A stretch of DNA of 64,000 nucleotides. It comes from JAAEKA01 sp049299095 (lineage in GTDB: Bacteria > Chloroflexota > Anaerolineae > JAAEKA01). Shown one piece after another: positions 25,376 to 32,847 of the stretch (its first letter is position 1; every line of letters begins with the position of its first letter). The stretch lies in NCBI GenBank assembly GCA_049299095.1, contig JBAQWV010000066.1:46247-110246 (forward strand), read 5' to 3'. The notes beneath the pieces were generated by a model. It was given only the letters and a program-made list of their open reading frames with translations, was not told the DNA's origin and made no database searches. The position numbers were made by a program, and so were the translations under genes.

Positions 25376-25939
25376 TCAGACGCGCAGCAAGCCGCGGAAG
25401 CCGCGCGCGGCATAGTACGACTCGGCGCCGTTGTGGTAGAGGAAAACGGTGTCGTAGCGGCGGTCGCAAAAAACTGCGCCACCGAGTTTCCGAATCGTCG
25501 CAGGGGTGGCGACCCAGCTCGATGTCTTTAGATCAAACTTGCCCAGCATTTGCAGCGCGCGATAGTCCGCTTCAGTCAACAGCTCAATCCCCATCGCCGC
25601 GGCCATATCCACTGCACTGTCTTCTGGTTTGTATTCTTTCCTGGCATCCAGCGCCGCGCGGTCGTAACACAGACTACGGCGACCCTTGGGGCTTTCTGCC
25701 GCGCAGTCACAAAACAGATATTCACCCGTCTGACCGTCCTGTCCAATCACATCCGGCTCACCGCCGGTTCGTTCCATTTCACTGAGCGACCACACCTTTG
25801 ATGCGTCAGCCACAAGTCGCGCGCGGACATCGCTCCACGCCAGATCGGGATGGCGTTGCTTGTTCTGCTCGAAGCGGGCTTGCAGCGTGGCGAGCAATGC
25901 GTCACGCTGTTCCCGTGACAAGTCGTGATGACTGTTCAT
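25376..25939 (-). CDS. DUF4256 family protein
   Basis: A 187-residue protein matching the DUF4256 pattern: SREQRDALLATLQARFEQN at the start, SLSEMERTGGEPDVI, ESPKGRRSLCYDRAAL and a C-terminal GAVFCDRRYDTVFLYHNGAESYYAARGFRG block. Cysteines in FCDCAAES and in the C-terminal part could bind metal, but no function is known. GAGGA lies upstream of the chosen ATG; an upstream start 31 codons earlier has no support. Confidence 0.8.
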   Translation of the reverse strand: MNSHHDLSREQRDALLATLQARFEQNKQRHPDLAWSDVRARLVADASKVWSLSEMERTGGEPDVIGQDGQTGEYLFCDCAAESPKGRRSLCYDRAALDARKEYKPEDSAVDMAAAMGIELLTEADYRALQMLGKFDLKTSSWVATPATIRKLGGAVFCDRRYDTVFLYHNGAESYYAARGFRGLLRV

Positions 25940-26061
25940 GCGTTTATAATCCTCTTTAGGAAAAATACTGGCACCGGCTTCCACAGGCCGGCCGTGCAGT
26001 ATAAAATCGCTGGGTGCGGGTGTCAAGAACAAAAACGGGCTGGCGCGCGGCCGCGCCTGTA

Positions 26062-26640
26062 TTAACCTGCGGCTAGCCTGCCTTCACCCGTCATCAGTTT
26101 GCTCACCTCGTACGCGATCTCATCCAGCGATACGGGCAAATCCGCGCGGAACCAGACCTGATACAGATTCACCAGCCCACCGGCAAAGAAATGCACGCGG
26201 ATCAGAAAGGCCGGGGCCTGCCTGAGCGGCGCGGGCACGTCGCTGCTGGTTTCCATGTGACGCACAAAGATGTTTTTCAGCTTGGTCAAAAACTGCTCCG
26301 AGCCGTGCGCATTGATCAGAATACGGTAAAATTCCAGATCGTCTTGCAAATAGCGCGAAATCTTCAGCAGCAGCGGCAGCGGGTTCTGAAAGAAATTTTT
26401 GTAGCGAAATTCGCCCAAAAATTCCAGCATCTTGGCAATGATTTCGTTTTCGATCTGCTCAATCACCGCGCGCGTATCCGCGTAATGCGCGTAAAATGTG
26501 CCGCGATTGATGTCTGCGCGCGTGACGATGTCAGTCACGGTGATCTTTTCGACTGGTTTTTCCTGTACCAGTTCGACAAACGCCTGGCGGATCAACCGCC
26601 GCGACCGAACGGCGCTCTTGTACTCGGCTTTTTCTCCCAT
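26062..26640 (-). CDS. TetR/AcrR-family regulator divergent from a P450 gene
   Basis: A 192-residue repressor. The helix-turn-helix near 25-62 contains VTDIVTRADINRGTFYAHYADT. The C-terminal domain has the AcrR-type pattern (FYRILINAHGSEQFLTKLKNIFVRH). GGAGG precedes the ATG; 42 upstream codons lie in the promoter region and were discarded. The divergent arrangement with the P450 gene and an inverted repeat in the shared promoter suggest it represses both itself and the P450. Confidence 0.88.
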   Translation of the reverse strand: MGEKAEYKSAVRSRRLIRQAFVELVQEKPVEKITVTDIVTRADINRGTFYAHYADTRAVIEQIENEIIAKMLEFLGEFRYKNFFQNPLPLLLKISRYLQDDLEFYRILINAHGSEQFLTKLKNIFVRHMETSSDVPAPLRQAPAFLIRVHFFAGGLVNLYQVWFRADLPVSLDEIAYEVSKLMTGEGRLAAG

Positions 26641-26744
26641 CACAACCTCCGGCAACGTGCGTAACAAAGTCAAACAGATTACGGCGTGCTGTCTGATTTT
26701 GTACAAAGAAAAAATAATTGCTGATTGACGGCGCAACTCTCCAG

Positions 26745-26773
26745 AGTATAATACAATTATCAACAAAAATCAA
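26745..26773 (-). promoter_or_regulatory. Promoter of the tetR gene
   Basis: Minus-strand -35 TTGATT (26768-26773), 17-bp spacer and -10 TATACT (26745-26750). The inverted repeat next to it overlaps the -35 box. Confidence 0.75.
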
Positions 26774-26788
26774 CAGTTATTTGATTTT
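26766..26788. promoter_or_regulatory. Candidate TetR operator between tetR and the P450 gene
   Basis: AAAATCAA and TTGATTTT form 8-bp inverted arms around a 7-bp spacer. The site overlaps the tetR -35 box and lies about 43 bp before the P450 start, placed to control both genes. Confidence 0.55.
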
Positions 26789-26830
26789 GATAGACAAGAT
26801 AATTTTGAACAAGACAACAGGCAGGTTCAC

Positions 26831-28198
26831 ATGACCGCAACTACTAAGCCAACCACTTCTCTTCCTCCGACTGTACCCGGCATGCCGATTGTAGGCAGCG
26901 CCTTGCAATTCGTGTCGCATAACAGCGTTTCCGTAGACTTTTTACAAAAAGTGCAGCGTGAATATGGTGATCTGGTGCAATTCAAGGCAATGAATCGCTC
27001 CTTTTGCCTGATCAGCGACCCTGAGCTGATCCGCGAGGTGCTGTTAGAGCGCGCACAGGAATTCGTCAAGCCGGAAGCTGTTTTTCAGGACACGCGCGGG
27101 CTGGCCCGCTTCCTCGGCCACGGCATTCTGACCGCGGGCTACGACGAATGGCGACCACAGCGCAAGCTGATCCAGCCGCTGATGCAGCATGGTCAGATCA
27201 CCCACTATGCCGAAACGATGACCGCGATGGGCGACAAGTTGGTGGCGGGCTGGCAGTCCGGCGAGCAGCGCAATATTCATGCAGATATGACCCAGGTGAC
27301 GATGTGGATCATCGCCGAGGCAATTTTCGGCATCACGGTGGAACGCAGCGCGCAGTTCGAGCAGATCGTCAACGACGCGCAAAAGATCATCGTGGACGAT
27401 CTGGCCTCGCCCGCGCCCGCGTGGCTGACCAAACGCGACCAGAAAGCCGCCCAGATCAATGCACAGTTGACTGATCTGGTCAACCAGTTCGTCACTGAGC
27501 GCCGCACCACAGGCACAGCCGGCCGCAGCGACCTGCTTTCCGTGCTGATGGAAGCGCGCGATGCCGAGGGCGTGGGCCTGTCCGATGAGCTGCTGCGCGA
27601 CAACATCCTGACGATGTTCTTTGCGGGTCACGAAACGACCGCCAACACGCTGACCTGGGCGTTCTATTTCCTGTCGCAGAACCCAGCGGTTTTAGAGGCG
27701 CTGGAATACGAACTGGACACGGTGCTGACCGATGGCCGGCTGCCCACTGTGGAGGACCTGCCCAACCTGCCCTATACGCTGATGGTGATCAAGGAAACGT
27801 TACGCATCCAACCAACCGTGGCGATGCTGGTGCGCATGGCGACACAGGACACCACGTTGGGTGGTTATGCGCTCAAGCAGGGCACGTTTGTGTTGATCTC
27901 GCCCTACGTGCTGCACCATGATGCGCGACGCTGGAGCCAGCCGGAAGTGTACGATCCTGCCCGCTTTGACCCTGAAACCGGTGTCAAGCTCGACAAGTAC
28001 GGCTACATGCCCTTTGGCGCAGGGCCGCGCATCTGCATCGGCAACCATTTTGCGCTAATGGAGGCGCAACTTCTGCTGGCACTGATCGCCAGCCGCTACC
28101 GATTGTATCTGGCGCCGGGTGCCAACGTCCAACCGCTGCGTCAGGTGACCACCTCGCCGCGCAGCGGTCTGCCAATGATCGTGCAGCGCCGCGGGTAA
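26831..28198 (+). CDS. Cytochrome P450 monooxygenase
   Basis: A haem-thiolate monooxygenase (455 residues) that is soluble: no N-terminal membrane anchor is seen, only a Pro-rich start (LPPTVPGMPIVGSA). The I-helix oxygen motif is AGHETT (265-270), the K-helix E322-x-x-R325 lies in KETLR, and the haem loop FGAGPRICIG carries Cys402. The sequence resembles the CYP102/CYP4-like fatty-acid or terpenoid hydroxylase style, but the substrate cannot be assigned. No ferredoxin or reductase gene is adjacent, so redox partners are elsewhere. It ends at a strong terminator and is probably controlled by the divergent TetR protein. Confidence 0.95.
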   Translation: MTATTKPTTSLPPTVPGMPIVGSALQFVSHNSVSVDFLQKVQREYGDLVQFKAMNRSFCLISDPELIREVLLERAQEFVKPEAVFQDTRGLARFLGHGILTAGYDEWRPQRKLIQPLMQHGQITHYAETMTAMGDKLVAGWQSGEQRNIHADMTQVTMWIIAEAIFGITVERSAQFEQIVNDAQKIIVDDLASPAPAWLTKRDQKAAQINAQLTDLVNQFVTERRTTGTAGRSDLLSVLMEARDAEGVGLSDELLRDNILTMFFAGHETTANTLTWAFYFLSQNPAVLEALEYELDTVLTDGRLPTVEDLPNLPYTLMVIKETLRIQPTVAMLVRMATQDTTLGGYALKQGTFVLISPYVLHHDARRWSQPEVYDPARFDPETGVKLDKYGYMPFGAGPRICIGNHFALMEAQLLLALIASRYRLYLAPGANVQPLRQVTTSPRSGLPMIVQRRG

Positions 28199-28200
28199 AA

Positions 28201-28237
28201 AAAAGCTGGCCTGTCCATTGCGGACAGGCCAGCTTTT
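28201..28237. terminator. Intrinsic terminator after the P450 gene
   Basis: A 16-bp perfect stem starting AAAAGCTGGCCTGTCC with a 5-nt loop and flanking A/T runs, 2 bp after the stop codon. Confidence 0.92.
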
Positions 28238-28317
28238 GCGTTCGTGGGGCGATGGCTTTCAAGCATGTCAAAAGTCGTCAGAACTTACTTGCCTTACATT
28301 TGCAATGCCCCGGCCTA

Positions 28318-28478
28318 AGAAACTGTTTAAAAAGGTATTTTGCAGCGAATAAGGTGGTTGAGTGCGGGTTAGCACACCCAACCGGCGTAGTTTCGAGTGC
28401 TACGCTACTCAACCGACGCCGGATTCCAGTCAAAACAGCGTATTGAAACCCCTGATTGAGGCTTTTTAAACAGTTTCT
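28318..28478. mobile_element. MITE-like element with 17-bp terminal inverted repeats
   Basis: AGAAACTGTTTAAAAAG at the left end is repeated in exact inverted form at the right end of a 161-bp segment. Both ends are flanked by TAA if the outermost base is trimmed, consistent with a 3-bp target duplication. The interior holds nested inverted words (GGTTGAGT/ACTCAACC, CGTAG/CTACG) and no open frame. It looks like a non-autonomous transposon remnant or a highly structured RNA locus; no transposase is in the window. Confidence 0.7.
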
Positions 28479-28484
28479 AAACGA

Positions 28485-29387
28485 TTAGATGGTTGTTTCC
28501 TTTTCATCTATTTCGAACTCCGCAAGTCGCTCATTCGCTATTTTTATAAAGGGACGATCTTTATTAACAATGCAGATACCATTTTTGATCATAGTTGCTT
28601 CAAAATCAAAAATATGCGGGGCTTGAGAAATCTCCCAAACAATTCCAAACAAATCTGCAAGGCGTAGCATGATAAATCCATATTGCGCAAAATCTGTGTG
28701 TGTAAAAAGAATTACGCCCGTACCGTCTTTTATGCGCAGAAAATCAGCGTGATTTTTATAATCAATATGAACACCGTTACTGAGTTCATTATAAAAACGA
28801 CCACAAGTGGGGATTAGTTCATTAAGTTTTCCTATACATTTAGTTGTCACTAATTTTTTGATGGCGTCAATATTGTCCAGTTCATAAGCGGAATAAGCCC
28901 ATGCAATTTGTTCTAGAATAAGTCTTGATACTGCATGTCCTTCATATTGATGACCTAATTCATAAAGAATGTGTGCAGAAAAGAAACTATACTGCAATCT
29001 GACTAAGGCCGCTGCTGCGCCAAATGATCCTAATCGCTCAGCTCCTTCTGGAGCAGAAGACACTTTCGAGATCATGGATTCAACGTAATATTTGGAAATC
29101 AGATAACATTCTATGTACCGTTGTGCATTTCGGAGTATCACTTTCTTCTCATCATTTATATTCTTCTGATGCTTCGAACCGTACTTTTTCTTTGCATAAT
29201 CCAACCCTATATCAAAGTTTGTGGCGAGTAGAGCGGCTTCGACATTGGCGCGGAGATTGGTATTAAAATCATCTTTTGGAATCAATGCAGAGTAATGTCC
29301 GAAACCAACTAACTCAAAGTTTTCAAGTAAATCTCTGGCACTACGACCTGAACTCCAACCCATAAATTCATAAAAATTTTCTTCCAT
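28485..29387 (-). CDS. AT-rich helical protein of unknown function, likely acquired
   Basis: A 300-residue, mostly alpha-helical soluble protein. I do not recognise it. The segment YEGHAVSRLILEQIAWAYSA and later NGVHIDYKNHADF recall HEPN/DUF5677-like helical proteins, but the match is too weak to name. Base and codon use are clearly more AT-rich than all neighbours (many AAA, ATT, TTT codons), and it sits directly beside a MITE-like element, which suggests horizontal acquisition. AAGGAA precedes the chosen ATG. Confidence 0.65.
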   Translation of the reverse strand: MEENFYEFMGWSSGRSARDLLENFELVGFGHYSALIPKDDFNTNLRANVEAALLATNFDIGLDYAKKKYGSKHQKNINDEKKVILRNAQRYIECYLISKYYVESMISKVSSAPEGAERLGSFGAAAALVRLQYSFFSAHILYELGHQYEGHAVSRLILEQIAWAYSAYELDNIDAIKKLVTTKCIGKLNELIPTCGRFYNELSNGVHIDYKNHADFLRIKDGTGVILFTHTDFAQYGFIMLRLADLFGIVWEISQAPHIFDFEATMIKNGICIVNKDRPFIKIANERLAEFEIDEKETTI

Positions 29388-29458
29388 GATGATTCCTTCT
29401 GCTTCCTGCTCAATATTGGCAACCACCGTATTTAGTTTTAGCTAACCACTTTCCGCGC

Positions 29459-29896
29459 TCAGCGCGCCACGCCCACTCCCAAATGAAACACCAACTGACC
29501 ACCCAACGCGCCTTCCACAACCAATAGCGCACTGCCGGCCAGCAGCAAGGCCAGCAGCAACCAGCGCCGCCGCGGCTGATCAAAAACCTGTGGCGCGCGC
29601 AGACGTTCATACAGCAGCAAGCCATAAACGATCAGCAGCGCAAACCCCGCGGCAATGTGTGGATTCATTACCGCACTGAGCGCCGCGTCCTGAGGCGCGC
29701 GATTACGATCAATTAGGCCGGTCAGGATCGCAGCAAAGAGTGACACCCAGCCCAACAGCAACAACAGCCAGGCAGTAGCCGGAAAAAGCGCCTTGCGCCA
29801 GCCAAGCAGATAAAGCAGTGCCAGCACGCTGCCGACCAAAAGCAAAACCACAGGAAAATGGGCGAAACGTGGATGCAATGGGAAAAACCAGGACAT
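29459..29896 (-). CDS. DUF2231-like four-helix membrane protein
   Basis: A 145-residue membrane protein with four transmembrane helices and the DUF2231 pattern: LHPRFAHFPVVLLLVGSVLALLYLL at the start and NPHIAAGFALLIVYGLLLYE later. Conserved His residues near the helix ends may bind haem or metal, as suggested for the family. The function is unknown. The ATG before MSWFFPLHPRF is chosen; 41 upstream codons overlap the divergent protease promoter. Confidence 0.75.
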   Translation of the reverse strand: MSWFFPLHPRFAHFPVVLLLVGSVLALLYLLGWRKALFPATAWLLLLLGWVSLFAAILTGLIDRNRAPQDAALSAVMNPHIAAGFALLIVYGLLLYERLRAPQVFDQPRRRWLLLALLLAGSALLVVEGALGGQLVFHLGVGVAR

Positions 29897-29948
29897 GGCA
29901 CAAGTATAGCACAGGCTGCACCGCAGCAAAAAGCAGATGACAAAGCTT

Positions 29949-29977
29949 TTGACGCCGCACCGCTTCTGTGTTACGAT
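29949..29977 (+). promoter_or_regulatory. Promoter of the subtilase gene
   Basis: -35 TTGACG (29949-29954), 17-bp spacer and -10 TACGAT (29972-29977), about 37 bp before the ATG. Confidence 0.7.
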
Positions 29978-30013
29978 TGTGCCCGTTGGACCGCTTTCCC
30001 CCCGGAGGTTTGT

Positions 30014-32782
30014 ATGCAATTTCTCGCTCGTTTTCGTGTGGTAACACTCTCTCTAATGATGGCATTGATCCTGGCAAGCAGTGGTGTACTGTTTCCACAA
30101 GCCGTCACCCCCGCGGCGGCCCAGACAGCCCCGATTGACCCCGAACTGGCAGCCAATTTTGCCTCTGCCACCGACGGCCAAGCGCGCTTCATCGTCCTCT
30201 TCAAGGAACAAGCCGATCTGTCCGCCGCGGACAAGATAGATGACTGGAACGCCAAAGGCCAATACGTCTACGACACGCTGACCGGCACAGCCAACCGCTC
30301 GCAGATGGCCGTCACAGCCGCCGTGAGCAGCAACCGGCTGGCAGGCACAGTCAGCTACTTCCAGCCATACTGGATCGTCAACGCCATTATGGTACGCGGC
30401 GATGCCCGCGCGGCCCAGACCCTGGCCCAGTTCGACGGCGTTGAGCGCATTGTAGCCGAAGGCAAGCCCGAACCCCCGCAGCCGATTGACGAAGGCGTGG
30501 CCGCTGTCAATCCTGATGCCGTGGCCTGGGGCGTGGCGAAGATCCGCGCGGATCAGGTCTGGAGCACCTACAGCGTGCGCGGCGCGGGCATTGTAGCCGC
30601 CAACATTGACACCGGTGTGCGTTACAGCCATGAGGCGCTGGTGCGCCAGTACCGCGGCAACACCACCGGCACCCCGGCTGGCCCCTTTGACAACGACTAC
30701 AACTGGTGGGACGCGCGCACGCTGCCCAGCGTCGGCGGCACACCCTCGGCGGCCCCTGAAGCAGTCGAAGGCACGCACGGCACGCACGTCATGGGCACAG
30801 AAGTGGGCGAAGATGTTGCCCAAGTCAACCAGGTTGGCGTAGCCCCCGGCGCCAAATGGATTGCGGCCTATGGTTGCTGCCCCAATGATGAGGCGCTTCT
30901 GGGCGCGATGCAGTGGATGCTAGCCCCGACCCGGCTGGATGGCAGCGATGCCAACCCGGCCATGCGTCCGCATATCGTACAGAATTCATGGGGTGGCCCC
31001 GGCGGCTACACCTATTTCAACACAGCCATCGGCAACCTGCGCGCGGCGGGCGTTTTCGTCTCCTTCTCCGCGGGCAACAACGGCTCTGCCTGTGGCACGA
31101 TGGGTTCCCCCGGCGACAACCTGAACAGCTTCCGCATCGGCTCAACCACCAGCACTGATGCCATCTCTTCCTTCTCCAGCCGCGGCCCCAATCCCTTCAC
31201 TGGCTCCATCGGCCCGGACATCAGCGCGCCCGGCAGCAGCATCACATCGGCCACCTCCACCAGCGACACCTCTTATGGCTTGCTCAGTGGCACCAGCATG
31301 GCTGGCCCGCACAATGCCGGCGCAGTCGCCTTGCTCTGGTCGTTGGAACCAGCCCTGATCGGCAAAGTGGCACAAACCGAAGCCTTGCTGCGCGGCACCG
31401 CGGTGGCCCTCACCTCCGCGCAAACCTGCGGCGGCGTGTCAGGCTCGCAAACGCCCAACAACACCTTCGGTTATGGCCGCCTGGACGTAAAAGCCGCTGC
31501 GGACATGATCTATCAAGCAGGCACGCTGCGCGGCGTGGTTACGTCCGGTGCAACGCCCCTCGCGGGCGCGCTGGTCAGCATCACGCGCAACAGCAAGACA
31601 CTCACCCAACTGACCAACGCCAGTGGCGAATACAGCTTCGTGGCCGGCGCGGGCAGCTACAACATGCAGGTCAGCGCCTATGGCTACGATCCCGGCAGCG
31701 CCAACGGCGTGGTGGTCGTGATGGATGCAGACACCGTGCAAAACTTCGATCTGACTGCCAAGGGCATCCATCAACTATCCGGCACAGTAACCAGCGGCGG
31801 CGTCACGCCAGTTTGGGGAGCCAAAGTCTTCCTCAAGGGCCAACCCGCCACCGCAGTCTTAACCAACGCCAGCGGCAACTATAGCATGACTGTTCCCGCG
31901 GGTAGCTACACCCTGCGCGTCGAAATGACCGGCTTCAACCCGGCGGAAGCCGCGGTTACGATCACCGGCAACACCGTGCAGAATGTTGCCTTGACGCCCA
32001 CCACGGCCTACTACGCGCTGAGCAGCGCCAGCGGCCCCGGCTGCACCGTCCCCTATCAATGGATCGAGCTGCAAGGCCAGCCCGGCACCAGCAGCCTGTC
32101 GCTTGACGACGATGCCTCTTCCTCCGTGGCAATGGGCCTGTCCTGGCCGATGTACGGCACAAACTACACCAGCGCCTACATCAGCTCCAACGGCTTTGTG
32201 CAGTTCGGCCAGAACCAGCCGCGCCCGCACGGCATCATCCCCTTCGAAGGTGCGCCCAACAACGCGGTCTACGCCTTCACCGCCGATCTCAACCCGGCGC
32301 TCGGCGCGCAAGGTATCGTCTACTATCAAACCTCCGGCTCCAAATGGACGGTGCAGTATGACGAAGTGCAGCACTGGCCTGCTGGCAGCCCGGAAACGTT
32401 TGAACTGGTTTTCGACAACAGCGATCAATCAGTGACGCTGCAATACCAAACGGTCAGCAACCCGGCTGACACCATGGCCGGTATCGAAAACAGCACCGGC
32501 AGTGCCGCACTACAAGTATCCAAAGCGAACCAACCGCCCATCACTGCGGGCCTGGCGATCAAACTGAAGCCTTTCAGCGGTCTGACCGGTGCGCCTAACA
32601 AGGCCGACGTCAACTGCGACGGCGCGGTAAACGTCACCGACATCACCCTGCTGGCTGAGAAATGGCAGACCAACGCCGGTGACGGCAGCTACATCCAGGG
32701 CTATGACATGGAACAGGATAGCGACATTGACATCCTGGACGTGCAGTATGTCGCAGCCTGGTGGGGTTGGTTGGCCCAATAA
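30014..32782 (+). CDS. Secreted subtilisin-like (S8) protease with CarboxypepD-reg and dockerin-like domains
   Basis: An extracellular serine protease of 922 residues. Signal peptide about 1-37 (cut near AAAQTA), I9-type propeptide about 40-150, and S8 domain about 185-500 with Asp199 (ANIDTG), His258 (GTHGTHV) and Ser428 (SGTSMAG), oxyanion Asn355. Two CarboxypepD-reg-like beta-sandwich repeats follow at about 512-660 (LRGVVTSGATP, LSGTVTSGGVTP), then a beta-rich domain, and a C-terminal dockerin-like EF-hand pair (DVNCDGAVNVTDITLL and DMEQDSDIDILDVQY). It resembles bacillopeptidase F-type enzymes. GGAGG precedes the ATG; the longer frame upstream was rejected. Confidence 0.93.
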   Translation: MQFLARFRVVTLSLMMALILASSGVLFPQAVTPAAAQTAPIDPELAANFASATDGQARFIVLFKEQADLSAADKIDDWNAKGQYVYDTLTGTANRSQMAVTAAVSSNRLAGTVSYFQPYWIVNAIMVRGDARAAQTLAQFDGVERIVAEGKPEPPQPIDEGVAAVNPDAVAWGVAKIRADQVWSTYSVRGAGIVAANIDTGVRYSHEALVRQYRGNTTGTPAGPFDNDYNWWDARTLPSVGGTPSAAPEAVEGTHGTHVMGTEVGEDVAQVNQVGVAPGAKWIAAYGCCPNDEALLGAMQWMLAPTRLDGSDANPAMRPHIVQNSWGGPGGYTYFNTAIGNLRAAGVFVSFSAGNNGSACGTMGSPGDNLNSFRIGSTTSTDAISSFSSRGPNPFTGSIGPDISAPGSSITSATSTSDTSYGLLSGTSMAGPHNAGAVALLWSLEPALIGKVAQTEALLRGTAVALTSAQTCGGVSGSQTPNNTFGYGRLDVKAAADMIYQAGTLRGVVTSGATPLAGALVSITRNSKTLTQLTNASGEYSFVAGAGSYNMQVSAYGYDPGSANGVVVVMDADTVQNFDLTAKGIHQLSGTVTSGGVTPVWGAKVFLKGQPATAVLTNASGNYSMTVPAGSYTLRVEMTGFNPAEAAVTITGNTVQNVALTPTTAYYALSSASGPGCTVPYQWIELQGQPGTSSLSLDDDASSSVAMGLSWPMYGTNYTSAYISSNGFVQFGQNQPRPHGIIPFEGAPNNAVYAFTADLNPALGAQGIVYYQTSGSKWTVQYDEVQHWPAGSPETFELVFDNSDQSVTLQYQTVSNPADTMAGIENSTGSAALQVSKANQPPITAGLAIKLKPFSGLTGAPNKADVNCDGAVNVTDITLLAEKWQTNAGDGSYIQGYDMEQDSDIDILDVQYVAAWWGWLAQ

Positions 32783-32795
32783 GCTACGAACACAG

Positions 32796-32831
32796 GGCAT
32801 GGCGTCAACGCATGTGCGTTGACGCCATGCC
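32796..32831. repeat. Perfect 36-nt palindrome after the protease gene
   Basis: GGCATGGCGTCAACGCA and its exact complement are separated by 2 nt. No T run follows. It lies 13 bp after the protease stop and 17 bp before the pseudokinase start, so it may slow polymerase or protect the upstream mRNA 3' end. Confidence 0.85.
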
Positions 32832-32847
32832 GAGAGGCGGGCCAGCG

